A stretch of DNA of 64,000 bases, taken from assembly GCA_964445115.1 (NCBI GenBank), contig CAYUJU010000006.1, positions 1 through 64,000 of the forward strand. Direction: 5' to 3'. Shown one piece after another: positions 42,967-52,263 of the stretch; within the stretch, counting starts at the first letter, position 1, and each line of letters starts with the position of its first letter. The translations under genes were made by a program, and so were the position numbers. This stretch comes from CAIJXJ01 sp964445115 (GTDB lineage: Bacteria; Pseudomonadota; Gammaproteobacteria; Burkholderiales; Methylophilaceae). The notes below the pieces were generated by a model, which saw nothing but the letters and a program-made list of their open reading frames with translations, had not been told where the DNA came from and did not search any database.

Positions 42967-45567
42967 TCAGGCTTTTTCGGCTGGCGCAGGTGCGACGTAC
43001 ACGGCCACGCTATCGGGCTTGAACTTCGCGGGCGTCACGACGCCCTTGCGGGCACGTTTCGACACGTAGGCTTGCAGGTCATCCCATTTAATCAAAAGTT
43101 GCGAGGCCTTGCCGCCGCGACCGGTGCCGCTGACGGCAAGGGTTTCGCTGGGGCGGATCACAGTGGTCGCGAGCAGGGTTTCGCCCTCGGCCAGCGCCAT
43201 CACCTGTACGCCCTTGCCGCTGGCGAGTTCCTTCATCTCGACCTGCGGGAAGGCCAACACCCGGCCGTTGCTGCCCAGCGCCACGATCAGGCCTTCTTCG
43301 CGCGTCATGGCGGGTTGCAACAGCGTGTCGTCCTCCGCCAGCGACATGAAGGTTTTGCCGGCGCGCTGGCGCGAGACCATATCCTTGAGGGTGGCGATGT
43401 AACCGTAGCCGCCGGAATTACTAAAGAAATAGCGCGTGTCTGGCGCGGCACCGATCATGACACTGGCCTTGACCTTGGGCGGCATGTCGAGCAGCGAGGC
43501 CAACGGCACGCCATCGCTACGCCCGCCGGGGATATCGCTGGAATTGACGCTGTAGGCACGTCCGCCGCTGTCCAGCACCACCAGCGGGTGCACGGTGCGT
43601 GTCTGCACCACGGCCAGCAGGGCATCGCCGTCTTTGAACGTCAGCGTCGCGACATCCACGTCGTGGCCCTGACGCTGGCGGATCCATCCGTTTTTCGAGA
43701 GGATCACGGTGCACGGCTCGTCCGGCACCGAGACGGCCTTGGCCACCACGCGTTCGGCCGCTTCGATCAGCGTACGGCGGGCATCGCCATATTTCTTCAG
43801 ATCGGCGCGGATTTCGCTGACGATCATGTTGCGCATCGCGCTATCGCTGCCGAGCACCTTGTTCAGGCCCTCTTCTTCCGTGCGCAGGTCGTTGATTTCC
43901 TTCTCGATGCGGATCGCTTCCAGCCGCGCCAACTGGCGCAGGCGGATTTCCAGGATGTCATCGGCCTGGATTTCGCTGATACCGAAGCGTGTCATGAGAT
44001 CAACCTTGGGCTCATCCGATTCACGAATGACGCGGATGACCTCGTCGATGTTGAGCAGCACTGCCATGCGGCCTTCAAGGATGTGCAGGCGCTTTAGCAC
44101 CTGATCCAGACGGGTGCGGCTGCGGCGCGTCACCGTAGTGATGCGGAACTGCACCCATTCCGACAGAAGTTCGACGATATTCTTCTGGTTGGGGCGGCCG
44201 TCCAGCCCGATCGCGACCATGTTGGCCGACACCGTGACTTCCAGGCTGGTATGCGCCAGCAGCAGCGCGATGAACTGCTCCTGCGGCATGCGCGAGGAAC
44301 GCGGCTCCAGCACGATGCGCACGGCAGCATCCTTGCCGGATTCGTCGCGCACGGTTTCCAGCGCATCGAGGAACAGTTGCTTCATCTGCTTCTGCTCGAC
44401 GGACAGATCCTTCTTGCCGGTCTTGACCTGCGGGTCAGCGTATTCGCCGATTTCTTCCAGCACTTTCTTGACCGACACGCCCGGCGGCAGCTCGTGCACC
44501 ACCATACGCCACTGGCCGCGCGCTTGTTGCTCGATGGTCCAGCGGGCCCGCACGCGGAACACGCCGCGACCGGTCGCGTAGGCTTCGCGGATTTCCTTGG
44601 GCGTCGAAATCAGCTGGCCGCCTCCGGGGAAGTCCGGCCCCTGCACGTGTTCCAGCACGCCATCCAGATCGAGCTTGGGGTTGCGCATCAGCGCGATGGC
44701 GGCGTTGCCCACCTCCACCATGTTGTGCGGCAGACATTCCGTCGCCATCCCGACCGCGATGCCAGAGGCGCCATTCAACAACAGGAACGGCAGGCGTGCC
44801 GGCAAATCCACCGGTTCCTGCTCGGAGCCATCGTAGTTAGGGCGGAAATCGACCGTGCCAGCATCCACTTCGGACAACAGCAGTTCGGCGTACTTGGTCA
44901 GGCGCACTTCAGTGTAGCGCATGGCTGCGGCAGAATCGCCATCGCGCGAACCGAAGTTGCCCTGGCCATCGACCAGCGGATAGCGCAACACAAAATCCTG
45001 CGCCATGCGCACCATGGCTTCGTAAGAGGCCGAATCGCCATGCGGGTGGTATTTACCGATCACATCACCGACCACGCGGGCCGACTTGACCGGTTTTGCG
45101 CCCGGGGCCAAGCCCAGGCGGTGCATAGCGTAAAGAATGCGGCGCTGCACCGGCTTTTCGCCATCCGATACTGAAGGCAAGGCACGCCCTTTCACCACGC
45201 TGATGGCGTAGCGCAAGTAGACCTGATGCGTATATTCGGCAAGATCAAAACTGCCGTCACCGTCATCGCCGCCGGCGCCGTTCGGTAGATGGGGAACTGG
45301 CGGCGCAGCCGGAGGGGCAGCATGAGCAGCCGGTTCGTTCGAGGACGTTGCCTCTTCCGAAGGCACATCTTCCGGCGCGGGTACGTCGGTTGCATCCGCA
45401 GGCATCTCTTCCACAACCGGCTCGAGCGGGCTCACTGCCTCCACGAGAGGCGCCTCAGGGAGCGCCGGCTCAGGTGCAGGCACTTCCAATGCCGGGGCGG
45501 GCTTGGCGCCCTTCTCGGCTTTTTCGGTTTCGGGTTCGGGGAAACCGAACAGATCCAATGTCGTCAT
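42967..45567 (-). CDS. parC: DNA topoisomerase IV subunit A (ParC) with long N-terminal extension
   Basis: An 866-residue ParC, the DNA-cutting subunit of topoisomerase IV, which unlinks daughter chromosomes. The catalytic Tyr218 lies in AAAMRYTEVRL. The quinolone region reads YHPHGDSASYEAM, keeping the Ser and Glu of sensitive enzymes. The C-terminal domain is shorter than in GyrA and lacks the GyrA box. The first ~105 residues are an extension rich in Ala, Pro and Glu (PAPEPALPEAP type) not found in standard ParC, likely disordered. The ATG lies one base after the parE stop (TGAGATG). The Tyr count includes the extension. Confidence 0.93.
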   Translation of the reverse strand: MTTLDLFGFPEPETEKAEKGAKPAPALEVPAPEPALPEAPLVEAVSPLEPVVEEMPADATDVPAPEDVPSEEATSSNEPAAHAAPPAAPPVPHLPNGAGGDDGDGSFDLAEYTHQVYLRYAISVVKGRALPSVSDGEKPVQRRILYAMHRLGLAPGAKPVKSARVVGDVIGKYHPHGDSASYEAMVRMAQDFVLRYPLVDGQGNFGSRDGDSAAAMRYTEVRLTKYAELLLSEVDAGTVDFRPNYDGSEQEPVDLPARLPFLLLNGASGIAVGMATECLPHNMVEVGNAAIALMRNPKLDLDGVLEHVQGPDFPGGGQLISTPKEIREAYATGRGVFRVRARWTIEQQARGQWRMVVHELPPGVSVKKVLEEIGEYADPQVKTGKKDLSVEQKQMKQLFLDALETVRDESGKDAAVRIVLEPRSSRMPQEQFIALLLAHTSLEVTVSANMVAIGLDGRPNQKNIVELLSEWVQFRITTVTRRSRTRLDQVLKRLHILEGRMAVLLNIDEVIRVIRESDEPKVDLMTRFGISEIQADDILEIRLRQLARLEAIRIEKEINDLRTEEEGLNKVLGSDSAMRNMIVSEIRADLKKYGDARRTLIEAAERVVAKAVSVPDEPCTVILSKNGWIRQRQGHDVDVATLTFKDGDALLAVVQTRTVHPLVVLDSGGRAYSVNSSDIPGGRSDGVPLASLLDMPPKVKASVMIGAAPDTRYFFSNSGGYGYIATLKDMVSRQRAGKTFMSLAEDDTLLQPAMTREEGLIVALGSNGRVLAFPQVEMKELASGKGVQVMALAEGETLLATTVIRPSETLAVSGTGRGGKASQLLIKWDDLQAYVSKRARKGVVTPAKFKPDSVAVYVAPAPAEKA

Positions 45568-45568
45568 C

Positions 45569-47527
45569 TCAGATATCCGCCTCGACTTCGTTGCCGTGCG
45601 TGGTGATCAGCTCCTTGCGCTGGCTGGCGTAGGATTTGCCCATGAGGGTATCGAAAGTGCCTGTGGCCAGTGCCACGTCACCGAGGTCGACCCGCACCAG
45701 ACGGCGCGTATCGGGGCACAAGGTGGTTTCCCAGAGTTGCACGGCATCCATTTCACCCAGGCCCTTGAAGCGCGAAATCGTCCAGCTGCCCTCGCGCACG
45801 CCTTCCTGCCGCAGCCGCGCTTCCAGCACGGCCAGCTCGTCGGCATCCAGCGCATACAGCTTGCGCGGCGCCTTGTTCTTGCCCTGCGCCGGTACGTCGA
45901 CACGGAACAGCGGCGGCTGGGCGATGTAGACGTGGCCGTGCGCGATCAGCTTGGGGAAATGACGGAAGAACAGGGTCAGCAGCAAGGCTTGGATATGGCT
46001 GCCGTCATCGTCGGCGTCCGACAGGATGATCACTTTGCCGTAACGCAGAGCGCTCATGTCCACGTCGCTGTCGAGCCGGTGCGGGTCGATCGCCAGCGAC
46101 ACGGCGATATTGTGGATTTCCTGGTTGGCGAGGATTTGCGTCGGATCGACCTCCCAGCTGTTCATGCCCTTGCCGCGCAGGGGCAGCACCGCCTGGGTTT
46201 CCTTGTCGCGCCCGGCCTTGGCGGAGCCGCCGGCAGAGTCCCCCTCAACCAGGAACAGCTCGGCTTCGAGCCCGGTGAGTTCGGAATCGGTCAGTTTGCC
46301 CGGCATCACCGCCACGCCGGAGCCTTTCTTGCGCTCCACGGTCTTCGCGCTCTTGCCGCGGGCCAGCGCGTTCTTGATCGCCTGTTCGGCAATTTTCGTC
46401 GCTTCGGCGACGTGTTCGTTCAGCCACAGGTCCAGCGGGTCCTTGACGGCGATGGTGACGAGTTTCAGCGCCTCACGGGAGGAAAGCTTTTCCTTGGTCT
46501 GGCCGGCAAAGCTGGGGTCCACCATGCGAATGGCGAGCACAAACCGCAGTTTGGCCCAGACATCCTCGGCCGCCAGCTTGACGTTGCGCTGCATCAGGCC
46601 GTGCATTTCGGCAAAGGTACGCACGCTGTTGAACACCACATCACGCAGGCCGGCCTCGTGGGTACCGCCACCTTGCGTCGGAATCAGGTTAACGTAGGAC
46701 TCACCACCACCGGGCCCGTTGACCCAGGCCAGGGCCCACTGCACGCCTTCGCCGTCGGAAAATGACTCGTTGCCGGCCAGGTATTTCTCACCGCAGAAAC
46801 TCGGGGCGATAGGTTCGTCCTCCGCGATCATCTGATCGAGGTACTGTGCCATGCCGCCGTCAAAATGCCATTCGCGCGTATCGTAGCCGCTGGCGGTCTC
46901 GATATTCAGCAGCACTTTCACGCCGGGCAGCAGCATGGCCTTGGCGCGCAACAGGTGTTCCAACTCGTTGCGGTTCAGGTGCGGCGAATCGAAGTATTTC
47001 GGATCCGGCCAAATACGCAGGAATGTTCCGGTATTGCGTACACCACAGGTCCCGGTGACCGTCAGTGGTTCGATCACCTCGCCGTCGGCGAACACGATGC
47101 GGTGCACCTTGGCCTCGCGCTTGACCTCAACCTCCAGCCGGGTGGACAGCGCGTTCGTCACCGATACCCCCACGCCGTGCAGACCGCCAGTGAACTTGTA
47201 ACTGCTGTCCGCCTCGCCCTTGGCAAACTTGCCGCCGGAGTGAATCACCTGGAACACCACCTGCACCGTCGGGACATTTTCTTCCGGGTGCAGCCCCACG
47301 GGAATGCCGCGTCCGTCATCCTTCACCGCCACCGAGCCATCCCGGTACAGCGTCACCTCGATGTTTTCGGCATGGCCGGCCATAGCTTCATCGACCGCGT
47401 TGTCGATGGCCTCGATCACCATGTGGGTAGGATCCGTGGTGCGGGTGTACATGCCCGGCCTGAGCTGGATAGGCTCCAGCTTGCGCAGGACGCGGATGGA
47501 AGATTCGTCGTAAGTCTGTTTAGCCAT
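45569..47527 (-). CDS. parE: DNA topoisomerase IV subunit B (ParE)
   Basis: A 652-residue GHKL ATPase subunit of topoisomerase IV. The ATP site has EAIDNAVDEAMAG and DDGRGIPVGLHPEE, with GGLHGVGVSVTNAL in the lid. The TOPRIM region has EGDSAGGSAKAGRD, LRGKGMNSWEVD and SDADDDGSHI. Domain order and length are as in E. coli ParE (630) rather than GyrB, and the gene is coupled to parC. It diverges from the peroxiredoxin operon over about 200 bp. Confidence 0.95.
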   Translation of the reverse strand: MAKQTYDESSIRVLRKLEPIQLRPGMYTRTTDPTHMVIEAIDNAVDEAMAGHAENIEVTLYRDGSVAVKDDGRGIPVGLHPEENVPTVQVVFQVIHSGGKFAKGEADSSYKFTGGLHGVGVSVTNALSTRLEVEVKREAKVHRIVFADGEVIEPLTVTGTCGVRNTGTFLRIWPDPKYFDSPHLNRNELEHLLRAKAMLLPGVKVLLNIETASGYDTREWHFDGGMAQYLDQMIAEDEPIAPSFCGEKYLAGNESFSDGEGVQWALAWVNGPGGGESYVNLIPTQGGGTHEAGLRDVVFNSVRTFAEMHGLMQRNVKLAAEDVWAKLRFVLAIRMVDPSFAGQTKEKLSSREALKLVTIAVKDPLDLWLNEHVAEATKIAEQAIKNALARGKSAKTVERKKGSGVAVMPGKLTDSELTGLEAELFLVEGDSAGGSAKAGRDKETQAVLPLRGKGMNSWEVDPTQILANQEIHNIAVSLAIDPHRLDSDVDMSALRYGKVIILSDADDDGSHIQALLLTLFFRHFPKLIAHGHVYIAQPPLFRVDVPAQGKNKAPRKLYALDADELAVLEARLRQEGVREGSWTISRFKGLGEMDAVQLWETTLCPDTRRLVRVDLGDVALATGTFDTLMGKSYASQRKELITTHGNEVEADI

Positions 47528-47729
47528 GCGTGTTACGAACGCCCTTGGGGACGCATCTGGTTAGGGGATGGATCGTGTGCTTTGGTGTTGGTTAACGCGC
47601 GATCAAACTAACTGCAATCGTACCAAAAACCCCGTCTTCAATGCCGGAAAAATGCAGGTTGGCCGCCGCTGATCCGGGGAAATACACCGTATTTGTCTTA
47701 AAATGATCCTTTCACTTGCGAGCACCAGC

Positions 47730-48260
47730 ATGAAATCCTTCCGCACCTTGATGACCCTCCTGTTCGGCAGCCTGCTGCCACTGACGCTGCTGGCCGCCGA
47801 CCTGCCCAAAATCGGCCAGGCCGCGCCGGGATTCGCCCTGCCCGACCAGGCGAAGCGTGTACACAAACTGTCGGATTACGCTGGCCAGTGGGTCGTGCTG
47901 TACTTCTACCCCAAGGACGACACGCCGGGTTGCACCAAGGAGGCCTGCAGTTTCCGGGATGATCTGGTACAACTCGAAAAACTGGGCGCCAAGGTGGTTG
48001 GCATCAGCGTGGACGACAGCGAGTCCCACGCCAAATTCGCCGAAAAGTACCACTTACCCTTCCCACTGCTGGCAGATACGGACGGCCAGGTTGCCGAGCG
48101 CTATGGCGCCATCAACGACCTGCTGGTGATTCGCATCGCCAAGCGCTACACCTTTCTGATCGACCCGCAAGGCAAGATCGCCCGCACCTACCTGAGCGTG
48201 GACACGTCCCGCCACTCGCAAGAAATCATTGACGATCTCAAGAAACTGCAAAAGCAATGA
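47730..48260 (+). CDS. exported PrxQ/BCP-type peroxiredoxin
   Basis: A 176-residue peroxiredoxin with a signal peptide (MKSFRTLMTLLFGSLLPL ... LAADLPK). The catalytic region YPKDDTPGCTKEACSFRD has the peroxidatic Cys68 and a second Cys73 five residues later, the arrangement of PrxQ/BCP atypical 2-Cys enzymes. It would reduce peroxides in the periplasm with electrons from an exported thioredoxin-like partner. A start at 47703 would add nine residues before the signal peptide; 47730 is preferred. The stop overlaps the next gene by 4 bp (ATGA). Confidence 0.88.
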   Translation: MKSFRTLMTLLFGSLLPLTLLAADLPKIGQAAPGFALPDQAKRVHKLSDYAGQWVVLYFYPKDDTPGCTKEACSFRDDLVQLEKLGAKVVGISVDDSESHAKFAEKYHLPFPLLADTDGQVAERYGAINDLLVIRIAKRYTFLIDPQGKIARTYLSVDTSRHSQEIIDDLKKLQKQ

Positions 48261-49795
48261 GTCAAAAGCAACACACCGAGGTGCTGGAGCACCTCTTGTC
48301 CACCATGGCGGCCGATCAAGGCTTCCCGGCACTTTCCGGCACCATCAACGAAATCAACCAGATCGTCGCGTCCGAATCCGAAAGCGCGGGCAAGCTGACC
48401 AAGGCCATCCTGCAGGACTTCGCGCTGACCAACAAACTGCTGCGCCTCGTCAATACCGTGTCCTACGGGCAATTCGGCGGCAAGATCAATACCATCTCAA
48501 AGGCCGTCGTCATCCTGGGTTTCGAGACCATCCGCAACGTCGCCATGACGCTGATCCTGCTGGAGTTCCTGCAGAACCGCGCGCAGATGACACAATTGCG
48601 TGACGAGGTGCTCGGCTCCTTCCTTGCCGGCCTGGTCGCCCGACAGCTGTCTCGGGACCGCAACGTCCGCGACACTGAAGAGGCCATGATCTGCGCCATG
48701 TTCCAGAAACTGGGCAAGCTGCTGGCCATGTACTACTTCTTCGACGAAAGCCAGGCGGTTGCGCAACGTGTCGCCGCGGGAGAAACCGAGGCACAAGCGG
48801 CCTACCATGTGCTGGGGATCAGCTACGATGACCTCGGCACGGGGGTGGCCAAGCACTGGAATTTTCCGGAGCGCCTGCAACTCGGCATGCAGCGCATCGC
48901 CAGCGAAAAAATCCGCAAGCCGCGCGACGAACTGGACACGCTCTCCGTCACGGTCAACCTGGCCAACGAACTGTGCGCGCTCGCCGCACACTCCGGCGCC
49001 GAGGAAAAGCCTGAGGTCATCGCCGCCCTGCGCGAGCGCTACGGTCACGCCATCGAGATTTCGGATCAGACACTCAACAAGGCGCTGGAGCACGGCCTGG
49101 AAGAAATCCACCTGCGCGGTGCTGCACTGAACCTGCCGACCGCAAACAACGACATGATCCAGGCCGTCACAACCTGGAACACCTATCAGGCCGAAGCAGA
49201 CGCCAAGGAAGAAGAGGACCCGCTTGGCGGCATCACGGCACTCGACGAAGTCGCAGAACAGAATACGGAAGCACCCCGGATTGATGCGGAAAGCATCCTC
49301 AGCGATGGCATCCAGGATGTTACCAACACGCTGGTGGCTGACTTTCAACTCTACGATGTGCTGCACATGGTGCTGGAAACCATGTACCGCGGTATGCGCT
49401 TCAACCGTATCATCGGCTTTGTCCGCGACGCCAAGACCGACACCATGCGCGCCCGCTTTGGCTTCGGCGCCCGCATCGACCAGTTGTTGCCGCAGATGGT
49501 CTTTCCGATGAAATTCGAGCCTGACGTCTTCCACGTCGCCCTCGAAAAGGGTGTGGATATCGTGATCGAGGACGTCAACGCAGACAACATCGCCTCCAAG
49601 ATCCCCGCCTGGCACCACGACGCAGTCAAGTCACGCTGCTTCCTGCTGCTGCCAGTCATGATCAACGGCAAGGCCATCGGCCTGATCTACGCCGACATGC
49701 AGGAAGCCAATGCCTTGCAGATCACGCCACGCCAACTCGGCCTGCTGCGCACACTGCGCAACCAAGCAGTGCTCGCGATCCGGCAGAAACAATAA
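48257..49795 (+). CDS. HDOD-GAF regulatory protein
   Basis: A 512-residue cytoplasmic protein. The N-terminal HDOD domain (about 15-220) lacks the catalytic HD residues typical of phosphohydrolases and has FALTNKLLRLVNTVSYGQF and SKAVVILGFETIRN. The C-terminal ~170 residues (about 345-510) form a GAF-like sensor (LYDVLHMVLETMYRGMRFNR ... KAIGLIYADMQEAN). HDOD proteins act as signalling adaptors linked to stress, motility or DNA damage. The gene overlaps the peroxiredoxin by 4 bp and is followed after 24 bp by a second HDOD protein, suggesting a shared job in stress sensing, which is inferred. Confidence 0.85.
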   Translation: MSQKQHTEVLEHLLSTMAADQGFPALSGTINEINQIVASESESAGKLTKAILQDFALTNKLLRLVNTVSYGQFGGKINTISKAVVILGFETIRNVAMTLILLEFLQNRAQMTQLRDEVLGSFLAGLVARQLSRDRNVRDTEEAMICAMFQKLGKLLAMYYFFDESQAVAQRVAAGETEAQAAYHVLGISYDDLGTGVAKHWNFPERLQLGMQRIASEKIRKPRDELDTLSVTVNLANELCALAAHSGAEEKPEVIAALRERYGHAIEISDQTLNKALEHGLEEIHLRGAALNLPTANNDMIQAVTTWNTYQAEADAKEEEDPLGGITALDEVAEQNTEAPRIDAESILSDGIQDVTNTLVADFQLYDVLHMVLETMYRGMRFNRIIGFVRDAKTDTMRARFGFGARIDQLLPQMVFPMKFEPDVFHVALEKGVDIVIEDVNADNIASKIPAWHHDAVKSRCFLLLPVMINGKAIGLIYADMQEANALQITPRQLGLLRTLRNQAVLAIRQKQ

Positions 49796-49819
49796 ACCAC
49801 ACCCGACCAGCGCGATCCC

Positions 49820-50935
49820 ATGGCCTTCAATCCCGAATTACTGATCACCCGCCATCCCATCGTGGATCGTAACCACGAGGTCGCCTTCCAGCGGCTGGCC
49901 ATCGCTAGTCCCGAACTGGAAATCCTCAACCCGTTCATGCTCAAACTGGCGAATATCGAGGTCCCGCAAGCGGTCTACTTCGTGCCGCTCAGCTGGGCTC
50001 AGGACGCCGTGCTGCTGAACAAACTGGCGCGCGACATGATCCCGCTCGCCACGCCTGAGGAAATCACTGGTGACCTGGGCGAATCCGCCCGCCAGTCAGG
50101 TTTTCGGGTAGCGCTGCAGTTGCGTGAGGAATTGACGACACGCCCCGCCAGCGACTTTGTCCTCGCCGACTGGAGTGCCAGCATCAAGGCCACGCCGGAT
50201 ACGATCTACACCGACCTGCACACGCCTGACGATGCCCAACAGGCACGTGCAACCACTGCCATGTACTTCAGCGGCGACTTCCTGATGCAGGAGTTCCCGC
50301 CCGTCGCCGGCAACAAACGCATGAACCCCAGTCATGCGCTGATCCTGGAAATCATGGGTGCCGTGCAGCGGGAGGCAGAACCCAAGGTGATCGAAACCCT
50401 GTTCAAGCGCGATGTCACGCTCTCGTTCAAGCTGCTGCGCTACATCAACTCGCCCTGGTTCGGGCTGGTCGCACAGGTTGAATCGGTGCGCCATGCCTTG
50501 TCCATCATCGGCTACCAGCAGTTGCTCAAATGGCTGACCCTGCTCGCCGTGACGGCCGGCAGCGAGGGCTCCCCGGCCCTCACCCACACTGCCATGGTGC
50601 GGGCCAAGCTGATGGAACTGATCGGCGCAAAAATGCTGGATAAATACGATAGCGACAACCTGTTCGTCACCGGCATGCTGTCGATGCTGGACCGCATCAT
50701 GGGCGTCCCCTTCGACGACATCCTGCAGCACGTCAACCTGCCCAGCAATGTCAAAGAGGCACTGGTCAACGGCGAAGGACGCTACCTGCGTTATCTGCAG
50801 CTGGCCCAGGCCTGCGAAGGCGTCGCGTTGCCCGAAGAAATCGAACTGGACGACATCGACCTCAAAACCGTCAATCTGGCCCATCTGGACGCTATCGAAT
50901 GGGCAACACAGGCCGTCAAGACGGTCGCATCCTGA
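49820..50935 (+). CDS. degenerate EAL-HDOD protein (YuxH/CdgJ type)
   Basis: A 371-residue protein of the EAL-HDOD class. The N-terminal ~170 residues are a shortened EAL-like domain in which the EAL, DDFGTG and metal-binding motifs are absent (FNPELLITRHPIVDRNHEVA, then PQAVYFVPLSWAQDAVLLNK), so it should not cleave cyclic di-GMP. The HDOD domain follows (RDVTLSFKLLRYINSPWFG, SVRHALSIIGYQQLLKWL). In Vibrio such proteins modulate motility. An in-frame relation to the preceding HDOD-GAF gene suggests the two cooperate. Its stop overlaps the DUF3820 start by one base (TGATG). Confidence 0.85.
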   Translation: MAFNPELLITRHPIVDRNHEVAFQRLAIASPELEILNPFMLKLANIEVPQAVYFVPLSWAQDAVLLNKLARDMIPLATPEEITGDLGESARQSGFRVALQLREELTTRPASDFVLADWSASIKATPDTIYTDLHTPDDAQQARATTAMYFSGDFLMQEFPPVAGNKRMNPSHALILEIMGAVQREAEPKVIETLFKRDVTLSFKLLRYINSPWFGLVAQVESVRHALSIIGYQQLLKWLTLLAVTAGSEGSPALTHTAMVRAKLMELIGAKMLDKYDSDNLFVTGMLSMLDRIMGVPFDDILQHVNLPSNVKEALVNGEGRYLRYLQLAQACEGVALPEEIELDDIDLKTVNLAHLDAIEWATQAVKTVAS

Positions 50936-51153
50936 TGCAGCCCGAGGACCTCAAACGCCTCGTCACCTTTGTCATGCCCTACGGCAAGCACAAAGGACGC
51001 GTTATCGCCGACCTGTCGGGGAATTACTTAAACTGGTTCGCGCGGGAAGGCTTCCCGCCGGGAGAGATCGGTCGGCTGCTCGCCCTGATGCAGGAGATCG
51101 ACCACAACGGGCTATCCCATTTGCTCGACCCGTTGCGGCAACCGCCGCGCTAA
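50935..51153 (+). CDS. DUF3820 small protein
   Basis: A 72-residue protein matching DUF3820: VMPYGKHKGRVIADLSGNYL, then WFAREGFPPGEIGRLLALMQ. The family is small, sometimes found at the end of exonuclease X-like proteins or called a virulence-factor-like protein; its role is unknown. The ATG shares its A with the TGA of the upstream EAL-HDOD gene, so it is co-translated. A bidirectional terminator follows. Confidence 0.85.
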   Translation: MQPEDLKRLVTFVMPYGKHKGRVIADLSGNYLNWFAREGFPPGEIGRLLALMQEIDHNGLSHLLDPLRQPPR

Positions 51154-51174
51154 CGCCGCCCCGATCTAAAAAAA

Positions 51175-51210
51175 CAAAAAGGGAAAGCATTTGCATGCTT
51201 TCCCTTTTTT
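51175..51210. terminator. bidirectional intrinsic terminator between the DUF3820 gene and the tRNA cluster
   Basis: A stem AAAAAGGGAAAGCAT (51176-51190) against ATGCTTTCCCTTTTT (51195-51209) with a 4-nt loop (ttgc) and flanking A and T runs. It can end the plus-strand HDOD operon and the minus-strand tRNA transcript. Confidence 0.9.
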
Positions 51211-51213
51211 CAT

Positions 51214-51289
51214 TGGAGCGGGAAACGAGTCTCGAACTCGCGACCTCAACCTTGGCAAGGTTGCGCTCTACCAACTGAGCTATTCCCGC
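51214..51289 (-). tRNA. tRNA-Gly (anticodon GCC), copy 1 (last in transcript)
   Basis: Cloverleaf on the minus strand with acceptor GCGGGAA/TTCCCGC, anticodon loop with GCC, T loop GTTCGAGAC, and encoded CCA. Identical in sequence to the copy at 51546-51621. Confidence 0.95.
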
Positions 51290-51313
51290 GTATGACTTAC
51301 CTACACAACCATT

Positions 51314-51400
51314 TGGTGCCCGGGACCGGAATCGAACCGGTACAGCCGCAAGGCCGAGGGATTTTAAGTCCCTTGTGTCTACCAGTTTCACCACCCGGGC
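51314..51400 (-). tRNA. tRNA-Leu (anticodon TAA)
   Basis: An 87-nt class II tRNA with a long variable arm (CTCGGCCTTGCGGCTGT). Acceptor GCCCGGG/CCCGGGC, anticodon stem AGGGA/TCCCT with loop CTTAAAA giving anticodon TAA, and encoded CCA. Confidence 0.95.
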
Positions 51401-51414
51401 CGCGAGCGGAAGGT

Positions 51415-51488
51415 TGGAGGCGCGAACCGGAGTCGAACCGGTCTAAACGGCTTTGCAGGCCGCTGCATAACCGCTTTGCTATCGCGCC
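51415..51488 (-). tRNA. tRNA-Cys (anticodon GCA)
   Basis: Acceptor GGCGCGA/TCGCGCC, anticodon stem GCGGC/GCCGT with loop CTGCAAA giving anticodon GCA, T loop GTTCGACTC and encoded CCA. Confidence 0.95.
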
Positions 51489-51545
51489 TTTATGCAATCT
51501 CAAACTAAAACGGGGAAAGCGTTTGCCTCCCCCGTCAACGAATTC

Positions 51546-51621
51546 TGGAGCGGGAAACGAGTCTCGAACTCGCGACCTCAACCTTGGCAAGGTTGCGCTC
51601 TACCAACTGAGCTATTCCCGC
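51546..51621 (-). tRNA. tRNA-Gly (anticodon GCC), copy 2 (first in transcript)
   Basis: The same 76-nt sequence as the Gly tRNA at 51214-51289. It is the first tRNA after pgsA, so the minus-strand order is pgsA, Gly, Cys, Leu, Gly. This is close to the E. coli glyW-cysT-leuZ order, with one extra Gly gene at the end. Confidence 0.95.
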
Positions 51622-51696
51622 GTCGTCTTAAAGAAGGCGCCATTTTAAGGATTTCGGCCCTTGTGTCAAGCGCTCCGACGCAATCTCGTGACAGTT

Positions 51697-52263
51697 TTAT
51701 TGCGCCCGAATCTGGGGCCAGGCGGCCTTCAGGTAATAAGCCATTGACACCAAAGTCAAAATCGCGGCAACCCACATCAACGCGGTCCCCAACCACACCG
51801 TGTCGATACCAAACACCGGACGGTAATACAGCAGGAATGGGATCGCGACCATCTGCGCGGCCGTCTTGAGCTTGCCGATCATGGCCACTGCCACGCCCTT
51901 GCCTTTGCCAAGGCTAGCCATCCACTCGCGCAATGCGGAAATAGCAATTTCACGGCCGATGATGATCAGCGCGATGACGGCACCGACACGATCGAACTCG
52001 ACTAGCACGATCAGCGCGGCTGCCACCATCAGCTTGTCCGCTACGGGGTCGAGAAACGCCCCGAATGCCGAGGTCTGGTTCCATTTGCGCGCCAGATAGC
52101 CGTCGAACCAATCGGTCACCGCAGCCAGCACAAAAATCAGCATGGCGGTGAAGTCGCGGCCGTAGGGCGACATCTGTTCATCCGGCAGGTAGAACACACC
52201 GACGAACAGCGGAATCATGACGATCCGCAGCCAGGTCAGTAGTGTAGGGATATTCCATTGCAT
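51697..52263 (-). CDS. pgsA: CDP-diacylglycerol-glycerol-3-phosphate 3-phosphatidyltransferase
   Basis: A 188-residue integral membrane enzyme making phosphatidylglycerolphosphate, the first step to phosphatidylglycerol and cardiolipin. The CDP-alcohol phosphotransferase motif is intact, DWFDGYLARKWNQTSAFG then AFLDPVADK, within four or more membrane helices. Length is as in E. coli (182). The ATG overlaps the uvrC stop by one base (TGATG), and a tRNA cluster follows after about 75 bp. Confidence 0.95.
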   Translation of the reverse strand: MQWNIPTLLTWLRIVMIPLFVGVFYLPDEQMSPYGRDFTAMLIFVLAAVTDWFDGYLARKWNQTSAFGAFLDPVADKLMVAAALIVLVEFDRVGAVIALIIIGREIAISALREWMASLGKGKGVAVAMIGKLKTAAQMVAIPFLLYYRPVFGIDTVWLGTALMWVAAILTLVSMAYYLKAAWPQIRAQ

